Counted from the first letter of the stretch, positions 16,183 to 24,867 are shown. The stretch is DNA of 64,000 nt from Blastomonas sp. AAP53 (GCF_000331245.1 NZ_ANFZ01000009.1:310001-374000); one strand, 5' to 3'. A program made the numbers and translations. Notes: a model not told the origin generated them from the letters alone.

Positions 16183-17628
16183 TCAGGCGGCGTTGTCGAT
16201 GCCCAGCTCGGTCAGCTTGCGATAGAGGGTGGACCGACCAATGCCCAGCCTGCGGGCGACTTCGGTCATGCGCCCTCGGTAATGGCCGATCGCGAGGCGG
16301 ATGACATCGGCCTCGATTTCCTCGAGCGGACGCAGGTTGCCGTCTTCGGCGTACAGGGTGATGCCGATGCCGTCGTGGCTGGTGGATGCCCGCCGCGGCT
16401 CCTCTTCGCCCAGCATATGGGTGAGCTGCGGAAACTCGGCGGTGGTCAGCGCATCGCCATCGCAGAAGATCGCGGCGCGGAACAGCGCGTTCTGCAGCTG
16501 GCGGACATTGCCCGGCCAATCGAAGCTGGAGAGCAGCTGCAGCGCCTCGTCGGTGATTCCAAGGCCGCGCAGGCCAGGCTGTTCGGCAATGCGCGCGAGG
16601 AAGTGGCGGACGAGGGCAGGGATGTCGCTGGTACGGTCGCGCAGCGCGGGAATCGTGATCTGCACTGGTGCAATGGCGAAATACAGGTCTTCGCGGAAGG
16701 TGCCGGCATCCACCATCGGCTTGAGCGGGGTGTTGCTGGCGCAGATGAAGCGAACGTCGCAGCGGAAACTGTGCCTCGCACCCAAAGGCTGGATTTCGCC
16801 TGCACGGATTGCGTCAGCCAATTTGGCCTGCGATTCCAGTGGAACCTGGTCGATCTCGTCGATGAAGATGGTGCCGCCGTCCACCCGCTGGATGACGCCG
16901 ACATGGCGGTCGAATGCGCCGGGAAAGGCTCCGCGCTCGTGGCCGAAGAGATGCGATTCGATCTGCCCGCTGGACGCATTGGCGCAGGTCACCAGTCTCA
17001 GCGCGAGCTTGGAGCGCGGGCTGGCGGCATGGATGGCGCGTGCGATCATCTCCTTGCCGGTCCCGGTTTCGCCTTCGATCAGCACGGGCGAATGGGTGCG
17101 GGCGGATTTGGCGGCGATGGCCAATGCCGCGCGAAACCGCGGCGACGATCCGATCATCTCGTCGAAATCGAGCGGGGCTGCGATCTTTTCCGTGAGCGGG
17201 CGAAGTTCGGCAGCATCGTCGGTGCGTGCAGCTGCGTTCAATGCGGCGACCAGCCTGTCGGGCGCAATCGGCTTGATCAGGTAATCGGTGGCGCCTGCGC
17301 GCATCGCTTCCACCGCCAGCAACGGCGAGGTGCTTGTGGTGAGCATCAGGATAGGCAGGGCAGGGCGGCGGGCTTTCAGCTCGGCAATCAGTTCAGCGGC
17401 TTCATCGCCCGGGACCCATTGGTCGAGAATGATGGCATCAAGCATCATCCCTTCCTGGGTGCCCAGCATCGCAATGGCAGTTTCCGAATCGTGCGCAAAC
17501 AGCGTCCGCCAGCCGGCCTTGGCAGCCAGCGCCGAGACGAGACGGCATTGCGCCGGTTCGTTGTCGATCAGCATCACCCGTCGGGTCTGCTGGTCTGCGT
17601 CAGTTCGTTCCTTTGCCATCGCCATCAT
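16183..17628 (-). CDS. NtrC-like response regulator with variant GAFPGA loop
   Basis: The 481-residue protein has a receiver domain (phospho-acceptor Asp69 in IILDQW, Lys119 in LIKP), an AAA+ domain (Walker A GETGTGKE at 186-193, Walker B GGTIFIDEID) and a Fis-type C-terminal helix-turn-helix (TEVARRLGIGRSTLYRKL). The loop that contacts sigma-54 reads GAFPGA at 233-238 instead of GAFTGA. The Thr in this loop is needed by known sigma-54 activators, so this protein may act without sigma-54, like some alphaproteobacterial NtrC-type regulators. No kinase gene is adjacent. It is divergent from the aa3 subunit IV-pnt operon across a 150-bp gap. Target genes unknown. Confidence 0.9.
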   Translation of the reverse strand: MMAMAKERTDADQQTRRVMLIDNEPAQCRLVSALAAKAGWRTLFAHDSETAIAMLGTQEGMMLDAIILDQWVPGDEAAELIAELKARRPALPILMLTTSTSPLLAVEAMRAGATDYLIKPIAPDRLVAALNAAARTDDAAELRPLTEKIAAPLDFDEMIGSSPRFRAALAIAAKSARTHSPVLIEGETGTGKEMIARAIHAASPRSKLALRLVTCANASSGQIESHLFGHERGAFPGAFDRHVGVIQRVDGGTIFIDEIDQVPLESQAKLADAIRAGEIQPLGARHSFRCDVRFICASNTPLKPMVDAGTFREDLYFAIAPVQITIPALRDRTSDIPALVRHFLARIAEQPGLRGLGITDEALQLLSSFDWPGNVRQLQNALFRAAIFCDGDALTTAEFPQLTHMLGEEEPRRASTSHDGIGITLYAEDGNLRPLEEIEADVIRLAIGHYRGRMTEVARRLGIGRSTLYRKLTELGIDNAA

Positions 17629-17778
17629 GCTGTAACGACATGTGGTAAAAACCCCATTAAAGTTGCGCTTGTCACCCCCTTAACGATTTGAAGCTTGCGG
17701 GATTGAGCCACACCCGGCATTCGGTTAAGGCGAACCGAGTTAAATTCGGCATCAAATGCAATGGAAAGGGCTCTGACA

Positions 17779-17913
17779 ATGGCCAACGACATGTCCAGCA
17801 ACAACATCGAATCCGCGCGCCAGACCTATGAAGGGTTCATGGGCTGGATGAAGACGGGTTCCATCATCGCGGCGCTGGTGACGGCGTTCGTCGTCGTTCT
17901 CATCGCCAGTTGA
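17779..17913 (+). CDS. aa3-type cytochrome c oxidase subunit IV (44 residues)
   Basis: A short gene of 44 codons, MANDMSSNNIESARQTYEGF at the N-terminus, then a single membrane helix (SIIAALVTAFVVVLIAS) ending in the stop. The TYEGFMGWMKTGSI segment followed by one helix is the pattern of the bacterial aa3-type oxidase subunit IV (Pfam COX4_pro). It would be an accessory inner-membrane subunit of the terminal oxidase. The oxidase core genes are not in the window. Its stop is 11 bp before the pntAA ATG, so it appears to lead the transhydrogenase operon. Confidence 0.82.
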   Translation: MANDMSSNNIESARQTYEGFMGWMKTGSIIAALVTAFVVVLIAS

Positions 17914-17924
17914 ACGGCGGCGGC

Positions 17925-19055
17925 ATGAAGATCGCGGTCCTCAAGGAGCAGGCATCGGGTGAGCGGCGCGTTTCGGCGAGCCCTGAAACGGTCAAGAAGT
18001 TCATCGCTTTGGGCGCGGACGTCGCGGTGGAAACCGGGGCGGGCGAGTTTGCATCGGTATCGGACGCAGATTTCGCAGCCGCAGGGGCCACCGTGGCCGC
18101 ACGCGCTGACGTGGTGGGCGGTGCCGACATCATTTTCGGCGTCCAGGGGCCGGACCCCGCCAGCCTTGCAGGGGCCAAACCAGGCGCCATGATCGCGGCC
18201 TCGCTCAACCCCTTTGGTGAGCGTGCCCGGATTGATGCTTATGCTGCAGCCGGGTTTCAGGCGCTGGCGCTGGAATTCATGCCGCGCATCACGCGTGCCC
18301 AGTCGATGGACATCCTGTCATCGCAGTCGAACCTCGCCGGCTACAAGGCAGTGCTCGACGGCGCTTCGGAATATGGCAAGGCCTTCCCGATGATGATGAC
18401 CGCAGCAGGCACCGTGTCTGCTGCCAAGGTCTTCGTGATGGGGGTTGGCGTGGCAGGGCTTCAGGCGATCGCCACCGCACGCCGTCTGGGTGCGCAGGTG
18501 TCTGCCACCGATGTGCGTTCGGCGACCAAGGAACAGATCCAGTCGCTGGGTGCCAAGGCGATCTTCGTGGAAAACGTTGCGGGTATCGAGGGCGAGGGTG
18601 CGGGCGGCTATGCCACCGAAATGTCCGACGAGTACAAGGCGGCGCAGGCCGAGTTGGTATCGGCTCATATCGCCAAGCAGGACATCGTCATCACCACCGC
18701 ACTGATCCCGGGCCGGGCTGCACCGCGCCTGGTCTCGGACGCGCAGATCGCCAGCATGAAGCCGGGCAGCGTTCTGGTTGACCTGGCGGTCGAGCAGGGC
18801 GGGAATGTCGAAGGCGCAGTCGCTGGTGAGGTCGTGGTGAAACATGGCGTCAAGATCGTCGGCCATCGCAACGTGCCTTCGCGCCTCGCGACGGACGCAT
18901 CGGCGTTGTTTGCCCGCAATCTCTACAACTTCTTCTCCGCTTTCTGGGACAAGGACACCAAGGCTCCCGTGTTCCCCGACGACGATGAAATCGTGCAGGG
19001 CGTGCGTGTGACCATGGGCGGCAAGGTTGTCAGCGAACGGCTGCTCCCCAGCTGA
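17925..19055 (+). CDS. pntAA: NAD(P) transhydrogenase alpha-1 subunit (NAD(H)-binding)
   Basis: With ATG 17925 (MKIAVLKEQASGERRVS, the family's usual beginning) the protein has 376 residues; a TTG at 17910 overlapping the previous stop is possible but less likely. This is domain I of the proton-translocating transhydrogenase: the RVSASPETVKKF segment, the mobile-loop region (MPRITRAQSMDILSSQSNLAGYKAV) and a Rossmann VFVMGVGVAGLQAIATARRLGA. It reduces NADP+ with NADH, driven by the proton gradient. As in other alphaproteobacteria the alpha chain is split and the membrane part is a separate gene. The following gap is 91 bp. Confidence 0.93.
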   Translation: MKIAVLKEQASGERRVSASPETVKKFIALGADVAVETGAGEFASVSDADFAAAGATVAARADVVGGADIIFGVQGPDPASLAGAKPGAMIAASLNPFGERARIDAYAAAGFQALALEFMPRITRAQSMDILSSQSNLAGYKAVLDGASEYGKAFPMMMTAAGTVSAAKVFVMGVGVAGLQAIATARRLGAQVSATDVRSATKEQIQSLGAKAIFVENVAGIEGEGAGGYATEMSDEYKAAQAELVSAHIAKQDIVITTALIPGRAAPRLVSDAQIASMKPGSVLVDLAVEQGGNVEGAVAGEVVVKHGVKIVGHRNVPSRLATDASALFARNLYNFFSAFWDKDTKAPVFPDDDEIVQGVRVTMGGKVVSERLLPS

Positions 19056-19146
19056 GCTTGCGCAATTGAACATTTGACCGGCCTGGCCCGGACCTTTCCC
19101 GCGCGATGGCATGGCCGATGCGCCGGGACGAATGGAGAATATGAAG

Positions 19147-19431
19147 ATGGACTTCATCTCAATCCTCTCGATCTTCGTGATGGCCTGTTTCGTGGGCTAT
19201 TATGTCGTCTGGTCGGTGACGCCGGCGCTGCACACCCCGCTGATGGCGGTGACCAACGCGATTTCATCGGTGATCATAGTCGGTGCGCTGATTGCCAGCG
19301 CCGAGGCGGGCTCTGCAGTGGCCAAATATCTGGGGCTGCTGGCGGTCGTGTTCGCGTCGGTCAACATCTTCGGCGGCTTTGCCGTCACCGAGCGCATGCT
19401 TGCGATGTACAAGAAGAAGGAGCGCAAGTGA
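19147..19431 (+). CDS. pntAB: NAD(P) transhydrogenase alpha-2 membrane subunit
   Basis: I use ATG 19147 because GGAG at 19134-19137 gives it a good spacing. Nearby in-frame ATGs at 19132 and 19141 lie on or next to that site. The 94 residues hold three membrane helices and the conserved VTPALHTPLMAVTNAISSV signature of the PntA membrane domain, then FGGFAVTERMLAMYKKKERK. It forms the proton channel (domain II) with PntB. The stop overlaps the PntB start by one base (TGATG). Confidence 0.9.
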   Translation: MDFISILSIFVMACFVGYYVVWSVTPALHTPLMAVTNAISSVIIVGALIASAEAGSAVAKYLGLLAVVFASVNIFGGFAVTERMLAMYKKKERK

Positions 19432-20978
19432 TGGCTCTGGGGGCAGCAATGAACTTTACCCGCCGTTCTTTCCGTCAAGGTCCCTTGGCCTTCGCCGCCG
19501 CTGCGGCAAGCGCATTGACCTCGGTTCCCGCGTTCGCTGCGGGCGGTGATGCCGCACCGGTGAGCCCTTGGGTATCGCTGGCCTATCTGGTGGCGGGCGT
19601 GTTCTTCATCCTCGCGCTGCGCGGGCTTTCGAGCCCCGAGACCAGCCGCGATGGCAACCGCTTCGGCATGATCGGCATGGGGATCGCAGTCATCACGACG
19701 CTGATCACGCATGATATCGCCAATATCGTCGAAATCATCGCTGCGATTGCAATCGGCGGCGTCGCCGGCTTCGTCATCGCCCGCAAGATCAAGATGACCG
19801 ACATGCCGCAGCTGGTCGCCGCCTTCCACTCGCTGGTCGGTCTTGCCGCCGTGCTGGTGGCGCTGGCAGCCTGGCTCAATCCCGAGGCGTTCGGCATTCT
19901 CGATGCTACCGGCCAGATCCTCGCGGTCAGCCGCGTCGAAATGGGCCTGGGCGTGGCGATCGGTGCGATCACCTTCTCGGGCTCGGTCATCGCGTTCCTG
20001 AAACTGAACGGCAACATGTCGGGCTCGCCGATCATGCTGCCGGGGCGCCATGTCATCAACCTGGGCGTGCTCGCCGCAATCCTCGGCATGATCGCCGTCT
20101 ACACCGTATCGCCCCAAGGCGGCCCCGGCGAAGGCTGGCTGTTCCTGGCGATCACCGTGCTGGCGTTCATCATCGGCTTCCTGCTGATCATTCCCATCGG
20201 CGGCGCGGACATGCCGGTCGTCGTTTCCATGCTGAACAGCTATTCGGGCTGGGCGGCAGCGGCGATGGGCTTCACGCTCTCGAACACCGCGATGATCATT
20301 ACCGGCGCGCTCGTCGGATCGTCGGGTGCGATCCTGTCCTACATCATGTGCAAGGCGATGAACCGCAGCTTCATCTCGGTCATCGCAGGCGGCTTTGGTG
20401 CCGATGCTGGTGGCGGCGGCGGTGCAGGTGCGGCCAAGGTCGACCGTCCGTGGAAGCGCGGCAGCGCCGAAGATGCGGCGTACATGATGAAGCAGGCCGA
20501 AAGCGTGATCATCGTGCCCGGATACGGCATGGCGGTGGCGCAGGCGCAGCACGCGCTGCGTGAAATGGGCGATCTGCTCAAGAAGGAAGGCGTCAGCGTC
20601 AAATACGCGATCCATCCGGTCGCAGGCCGCATGCCGGGGCACATGAATGTGCTGCTCGCCGAGGCCAACGTGCCGTATGATGAGGTGTTCGAACTCGAAG
20701 ACATCAACAGCGAATTCGCGCAGACCGACGTTGCCTTCATCATCGGTGCGAACGACGTGGTCAATCCGGCGGCCAAGACCGACAAGTCCTCGCCGATCTA
20801 CGGCATGCCGGTGTTCGATGTCGACAAGGCAAAGACGGTGTTCTTCATCAAGCGCTCGATGGGCGGCGTGGGCTATGCGGGCGTCGACAACGACGTGTTC
20901 TACATGGACCAGACGATGATGCTGCTGGCCGATGCGAAGAAGATGGTCGAGGATATCTGCAAGAACCTGGGGCACTGA
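19431..20978 (+). CDS. pntB: NAD(P) transhydrogenase beta subunit with N-terminal signal-like extension
   Basis: Starting at ATG 19431, with AGGAG at 19418-19422, the protein has 515 residues. The membrane domain II has the expected helices, including DMPQLVAAFHSLVGLAAVLVA, GSVIAFLKL and ADMPVVVSMLNSYSGWAAAAMGF. The NADP(H)-binding domain III has VIIVPGYGMAVAQAQHALREM, IHPVAGRMPGHMNVLLAEA and GANDVVNPAA. Unusual is a leader before the first helix: TRRSFRQ at residues 10-16, then an Ala-rich stretch ending AFA-A near 36. This looks like a cleavable, Tat-like signal. A periplasmic N-terminus agrees with known PntB topology, so cleavage is plausible but unproven. A start at Met7 would still keep the leader. 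Confidence 0.92.
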   Translation: MALGAAMNFTRRSFRQGPLAFAAAAASALTSVPAFAAGGDAAPVSPWVSLAYLVAGVFFILALRGLSSPETSRDGNRFGMIGMGIAVITTLITHDIANIVEIIAAIAIGGVAGFVIARKIKMTDMPQLVAAFHSLVGLAAVLVALAAWLNPEAFGILDATGQILAVSRVEMGLGVAIGAITFSGSVIAFLKLNGNMSGSPIMLPGRHVINLGVLAAILGMIAVYTVSPQGGPGEGWLFLAITVLAFIIGFLLIIPIGGADMPVVVSMLNSYSGWAAAAMGFTLSNTAMIITGALVGSSGAILSYIMCKAMNRSFISVIAGGFGADAGGGGGAGAAKVDRPWKRGSAEDAAYMMKQAESVIIVPGYGMAVAQAQHALREMGDLLKKEGVSVKYAIHPVAGRMPGHMNVLLAEANVPYDEVFELEDINSEFAQTDVAFIIGANDVVNPAAKTDKSSPIYGMPVFDVDKAKTVFFIKRSMGGVGYAGVDNDVFYMDQTMMLLADAKKMVEDICKNLGH

Positions 20979-20983
20979 GCTTC

Positions 20984-21679
20984 ATGCGGAAAATTGGCCT
21001 GATCGGCGGGATGAGCTGGGTCTCGACCGAAACCTATTACCGCCTGATCAACAAGGAAGTGCAGAAACGCGCCGGGTCGCTGTGCAGCGGCCCGATCGCG
21101 ATCGAAAGCCTCAACTTCTGCGATATTTCGCAGATCACGACGCCCGAAGGTTGGGATCACGCCGCCGAACGCCTGATCGCGGCGGCGCGCTCGCTCGAAC
21201 AATCGGGTGCGACCGCAGTCCTGATCTGCGCCAATTCCATGCACAAGGTCTATGACCGGGTGCAGGCGGCGGTCGCGGTACCTATCATCCATATCGCCGA
21301 TTGCGTCGGCGAGAAGATGCAGGCCGACGGCATCAAGCGTGCTGCGATCATCGGTACGCGCAACGTGATGCTCGAGAGCTTCTACCGGCAGCGGCTGGTC
21401 CGCCATGGGATCGGCCTGCTCGCACCGCAGATGGAGCGCGTCGAGGAGATCGACCGAATCATTTATGACGAGCTGATGGAAGGCCGCGTGGTCCGCGAAT
21501 CGGAACGCACGATGAAGACCTTCCTCACCAACATTGCCAAGGAAGACGTGCAGGCGGTTGTGCTGGGCTGCACCGAGCTGGAAATGATCATCGACACCAA
21601 GGCCAATGTGCTGCCAATCTATGATGGCACAGAGATCCATGCGCATGCCGCAGTCAACTGGATCATGGGCGAGGGTTGA
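20984..21679 (+). CDS. Aspartate/glutamate racemase family protein
   Basis: The 231-residue cytosolic protein starts 5 bp after pntB, so it may be read through from that operon. It begins KIGLIGGMSWVSTETYYRLIN, characteristic of the aspartate racemase/YgeA family. The two catalytic cysteines are in LICANSMH (usually CANTMH) and VLGCTELEMI. Family members racemise Asp, Glu or other amino acids without PLP; the substrate here is not readable. A link to the transhydrogenase is not obvious. Confidence 0.88.
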   Translation: MRKIGLIGGMSWVSTETYYRLINKEVQKRAGSLCSGPIAIESLNFCDISQITTPEGWDHAAERLIAAARSLEQSGATAVLICANSMHKVYDRVQAAVAVPIIHIADCVGEKMQADGIKRAAIIGTRNVMLESFYRQRLVRHGIGLLAPQMERVEEIDRIIYDELMEGRVVRESERTMKTFLTNIAKEDVQAVVLGCTELEMIIDTKANVLPIYDGTEIHAHAAVNWIMGEG

Positions 21680-21755
21680 GTCTCACGGTGGCTTGAGCCT
21701 AAAGCGCATCGACCTTTGCCGGATAGCGGCGAAGCTACCGGAGTCGCCCCAAGCC

Positions 21756-22925
21756 ATGCATCCTCGCGCACCCTTTGCCTGCGATCCAGACGCCACGCGC
21801 GGGCGGCAACATGCCGAAAGCGGCGCGCCCACCCGGGGCCCGCGCGGAGCGTTCCAGCGCGATCGCGATCGCATCATCCACTCGATCAGTTTCCGGCGTC
21901 TGCGGCACAAGACGCAGGTCTTTGTCGCGCCCGATGGCGACCATTACCGCGTGCGGCTGACCCATAGTCTGGAGGTCGCCCAGATCGGGCGCACGATTGC
22001 GCGATCACTAGGTCTGGATGAGGATCTGACCGAGGCTTTGTGTCTGGCGCACGATATCGGTCATCCCCCATTCGGCCATGCGGGCGAAGATGCGTTGCAG
22101 GAAGCGATGGCAGGGCAGGGCGGGTTCGACCATAATGCGCACACACTGCGCGCGCTGCACGTTCTGGAGTCGCCTTACCCGCTCTGGCAGGGGCTGAATC
22201 TCAGCTGGGAAGTCTTGGAGGGGCTGGCCAAGCACAACGGCCCGGTCGCATCCGCGCCCTGGGCGCTGGCGGAAATCGACGCAGCATTCGATCTCGATCT
22301 CAAGCGCTTCTCGTCGCTGGAGGCGCAGGTTGCCGCAGTCGCCGACGACATCGCCTATGACAATCATGACATTGATGACGGCCTGCGCGCCGGGTTCCTG
22401 TCGTTTGACGATCTGCTGTCACTGCCCAGTGCCATTCGGCAGTGGGATGCCATTCGGTCGCGCTTTCCCGGGGTTGCCGAAGACCGGTTGCGGTCCGAAT
22501 TTGTGCGCGACCAGATCGGGCTGATGGTCAATGACGTCATAGCGTCAACCCGGCAGCGAATCGCAGACCTTGGCATCGGCGATATCGAGGATGTCCGCGC
22601 AGCTGGGCAAATGATCGCAGGCTTTTCCGATGCGATGGCGGCACAGGAGCGCGACCTGAAGGCGTTCATGTACGCGCGCGTCTATCATCATCCCCGGCAG
22701 CTCGAGGCTGCCGAGCTGGCGCGGCAAGTGATTGCGGCGCTGTTTGCCGCCTATCATGCCGACCCGGCGCTGCTGCCGGAGGACTGGCGCTCGCGTCTGC
22801 CCCAGAGCGAGCCGTGGAAGAGCCGCCATATCGCCGATTTCCTGGCGGGCATGACCGACCGCTTCGCGCTCACCTGCCACCGGCAGATTTTCGGTCACGC
22901 GCCCGAGGGGCTCAGCCACGTGTGA
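21756..22925 (+). CDS. dGTP triphosphohydrolase-like HD protein
   Basis: From ATG 21756 (MHPRAPFACDP) the protein has 389 residues. FQRDRDRIIHSISFRRLRHKTQVF, VRLTHSLEVAQIGR and LCLAHDIGHPPFGHAGE contain the arginines and the H...HD...D metal ligands of the dNTP triphosphohydrolase (Dgt type 2) family. AVADDIAYDNHDIDDGLRAG gives the last metal Asp. It would cleave dNTPs to the deoxynucleoside and triphosphate in the cytosol, adjusting precursor pools. The frame is open about 50 codons upstream, but no better start was seen. It sits 76 bp after the racemase and ends 352 bp before gcvT. Confidence 0.88.
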   Translation: MHPRAPFACDPDATRGRQHAESGAPTRGPRGAFQRDRDRIIHSISFRRLRHKTQVFVAPDGDHYRVRLTHSLEVAQIGRTIARSLGLDEDLTEALCLAHDIGHPPFGHAGEDALQEAMAGQGGFDHNAHTLRALHVLESPYPLWQGLNLSWEVLEGLAKHNGPVASAPWALAEIDAAFDLDLKRFSSLEAQVAAVADDIAYDNHDIDDGLRAGFLSFDDLLSLPSAIRQWDAIRSRFPGVAEDRLRSEFVRDQIGLMVNDVIASTRQRIADLGIGDIEDVRAAGQMIAGFSDAMAAQERDLKAFMYARVYHHPRQLEAAELARQVIAALFAAYHADPALLPEDWRSRLPQSEPWKSRHIADFLAGMTDRFALTCHRQIFGHAPEGLSHV

Positions 22926-23018
22926 GATGCGTATATTGCATCGCAGCGTAATTTGATTGACAGCCCTCGCACGATTGCCCATTCCCCGTCTCGTCAATGG
23001 GGCGAAAGCTCCATGAGA

Positions 23019-23210
23019 CGACACGGGAGAGCGCGGTGCCCCGGCACCGCCACCGAAGGAGCAACCGCCCCGGAATCTCTCAGGTCATCGGGACCGTGTC
23101 GTTGATCGGCGCTCTGGAAAGCGAGTGGCCCTGCTGGGCTGCTCCACCGAAGGGGTAAATGGACGGGTCTTTCCCGGTCATGAAAGCTCTCAGGTTCAAG
23201 TGACAGAGGG
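23019..23210 (+). ncRNA. Tandem glycine riboswitch controlling the gcv operon
   Basis: The 352-bp gap between the dGTPase gene and gcvT holds two glycine aptamers. The first has a P1 stem CGACACGG (23019-23026) paired with CCGTGTCG (23094-23101) and the conserved ACCGAAGGAGCAA and AATCTCTCAGG segments. The second has CTCTG (23112-23116) paired with CAGAG (23204-23208), CCGAAGGGGTAA and AGCTCTCAGG, then GACAGAGGGG. This is the class placed before glycine-cleavage genes and normally turns them on when glycine is high. No U-tailed terminator follows; about 65 bp separate it from gcvT, so control may be at translation initiation. That is inference. Apart from a possible TTGACA at 22957-22962, I see nothing else in the gap. 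Confidence 0.93.
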
Positions 23211-23277
23211 GGTTGGACGCGGTTCATGGCCTTTGGGTTGTGGGCGTTGTTCAGCCTCATGCCACCGGAGTACCCTG

Positions 23278-24411
23278 ATGACCGACTTTATCGCCGAAAT
23301 GATGGAACGCCTGCCCGATCGGCTGCTGCCGCTCGATGCCTGGCATCGCGAGCGTGGTGGCCGGATGGTGCCGTTCGCCGGCTATCAGATGCCCGTCCAG
23401 TATGAAGGCGTGATGGCCGAGCATCTGTGGACGCGTGAAAACGCCGGTCTGTTCGACGTCAGCCACATGGGCCAGGTGCTGCTGACCGGCGATGCCCCCG
23501 ATGTTGCGCTGGAATCCGTCGTGCCCGGCGAGATCCAGAAGCTGGGCGTCAACCGCATGCGCTATTCGGTGCTGCTGAACGACGAGGGCGGCATTCTGGA
23601 CGACCTGATGGTGACGCGGCGCGAGCGCGACCTGTACCTGGTCGTCAATGGCGCCTGCAAATATGACGATCTGGCGCACATGCGCGAGGTGTTTCCCGAC
23701 GAGGTGGTGATCACGCTGCTCGACGAGCGCGCGCTGTTTGCGCTGCAGGGCCCCAGGGCGGGCGAGGCTTTGGCCAGCCTGATCCCCGATGTGGCGTCGC
23801 TGTACTTCATGCAGGCCGGCGCGTTTACTTTCGATGGCATGTCGCTGTGGATCAGCCGCTCGGGTTATACCGGAGAGGATGGCTTCGAGATCAGCGTCGA
23901 TTGTGATCATGCAGCGCAACTGGCTGACCGGCTGTGCGCGCTCGAAAGCGTCAAGCCGATCGGCCTGGGCGCGCGCGATTCGCTGCGGCTTGAAGCAGGC
24001 CTGCCACTGTATGGCCATGACCTTGATGAAACGGTGAGCCCCACGGAAGGGGATCTGGCATTTTCGATCAGCAAGCGTCGCCGCAGCGAAGGCGGTTTTG
24101 CAGGGGCCGAACGCATTCTCGAAGAGCTGGCCGAAGGCGTTGATCGCAAGCGCGTCGGCCTGATGGTCGAGGGGCGCCAGCCGGTGCGCGAAGGCGCCGA
24201 GCTTTATGTCGGCGATCGCATGGTCGGCAAGGTGACCTCGGGCGGGTTTGCCCCCACGCTGGGTGCGCCGATCGCGATGGGCCTGGTCAAGGCTGCCTTC
24301 ATCGACATGGGGACCGTGCTGGAGGCCGAGGTGCGCGGCAAGCGCATCCCCGTCACGGTCGCGCCGATGCCGTTCGTGCCGCACCGCTATCACCGCGCCA
24401 AAGCTGTCTGA
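23278..24411 (+). CDS. gcvT: Glycine cleavage system T protein (aminomethyltransferase)
   Basis: The start ATG 23278 follows GGAG at 23266-23269 and gives 377 residues. The open frame continues upstream only through the riboswitch. Conserved blocks are PLDAWHRERGGRMVPFAGYQMPVQY, FDVSHMGQV, RMRYSVLLNDEGGILDDLMV, the SRSGYTGEDGFEI folate-binding region, LGARDSLRLEAGLPLYGHDL and a C-terminal GKVTSGGFAPTLG. The T protein transfers the methylene group from the H-protein aminomethyl arm to tetrahydrofolate and releases ammonia. It leads the gcvT-H-PA-PB operon under the glycine riboswitch. Confidence 0.96.
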   Translation: MTDFIAEMMERLPDRLLPLDAWHRERGGRMVPFAGYQMPVQYEGVMAEHLWTRENAGLFDVSHMGQVLLTGDAPDVALESVVPGEIQKLGVNRMRYSVLLNDEGGILDDLMVTRRERDLYLVVNGACKYDDLAHMREVFPDEVVITLLDERALFALQGPRAGEALASLIPDVASLYFMQAGAFTFDGMSLWISRSGYTGEDGFEISVDCDHAAQLADRLCALESVKPIGLGARDSLRLEAGLPLYGHDLDETVSPTEGDLAFSISKRRRSEGGFAGAERILEELAEGVDRKRVGLMVEGRQPVREGAELYVGDRMVGKVTSGGFAPTLGAPIAMGLVKAAFIDMGTVLEAEVRGKRIPVTVAPMPFVPHRYHRAKAV

Positions 24412-24439
24412 TTATCTCACGAGTTGATGGAGCCACAAC

Positions 24440-24811
24440 ATGAGCCGTTATTTTACCGAAGAACATGAATGGGTTGAAGTCGAGGGCAAGGTCGCCACGG
24501 TCGGCATCACCGAATATGCGCAGGAACAGCTGGGCGATGTCGTGTTCGTCGATGTGCCTGCCGAAGGCAAGCAGTTCGACAAGGGCGACGAAGCCGCCGT
24601 CGTTGAATCGGTGAAGGCCGCAAGCGACGTGTACAGCCCGGTTTCGGGAACGATCGTCGAAGGCAATGACGTCCTCGCCGACGAACCCGCGCTGGTCAAC
24701 ACCGACCCCGAAGGCGACGGCTGGTTCTTCAAGCTCGAACTGTCTGATCCGAGCGAACTGGACGGCCTGATGGATGAGGCTGGATACAAAAAGTTCGTTG
24801 CAGGTCTCTGA
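24440..24811 (+). CDS. gcvH: Glycine cleavage system H protein
   Basis: The 123-residue carrier begins [21 protein letters not shown]. The lipoyl-attachment lysine is Lys59 in [10 protein letters not shown], in a hairpin between two beta-strands as in all H proteins. [20 protein letters not shown] and YKKFVAGL at the end are canonical. It shuttles the aminomethyl group from the P protein to the T protein and is reoxidised by the L protein, which is not encoded here. It lies 28 bp after gcvT and 56 bp before gcvPA in the same transcript. Confidence 0.97.
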   Translation: MSRYFTEEHEWVEVEGKVATVGITEYAQEQLGDVVFVDVPAEGKQFDKGDEAAVVESVKAASDVYSPVSGTIVEGNDVLADEPALVNTDPEGDGWFFKLELSDPSELDGLMDEAGYKKFVAGL

Positions 24812-24867
24812 TATAAAACGATTACCGAATCTCATTGGCATTATGCCCAAAAGGATATGAACCGGCG

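Noticed and set aside
14300-17691. Long plus-strand frames opposite recQ and the response regulator
   Set aside because: They are shadows of the conserved minus-strand genes with low-complexity composition.
17640-17760. Possible CtrA boxes (TTAA pairs) upstream of the oxidase IV gene
   Set aside because: The TTAA pairs are 11 bp apart rather than 7, so they do not match the CtrA site.
19200-20975. 591-codon minus-strand frame opposite pntAB and pntB
   Set aside because: It has a His/Asp/Arg-rich shadow composition, and the plus strand is clearly transhydrogenase.
22957-22985. TTGACA before the glycine riboswitch as a full promoter
   Set aside because: The -35 match is good, but no acceptable -10 box is found at 16-18 bp, so I did not list it as a separate feature.
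23125-23277. Extended N-terminus for GcvT reading through the riboswitch
   Set aside because: It covers the second glycine aptamer and has no family similarity. ATG 23278 has a ribosome site and the canonical start.
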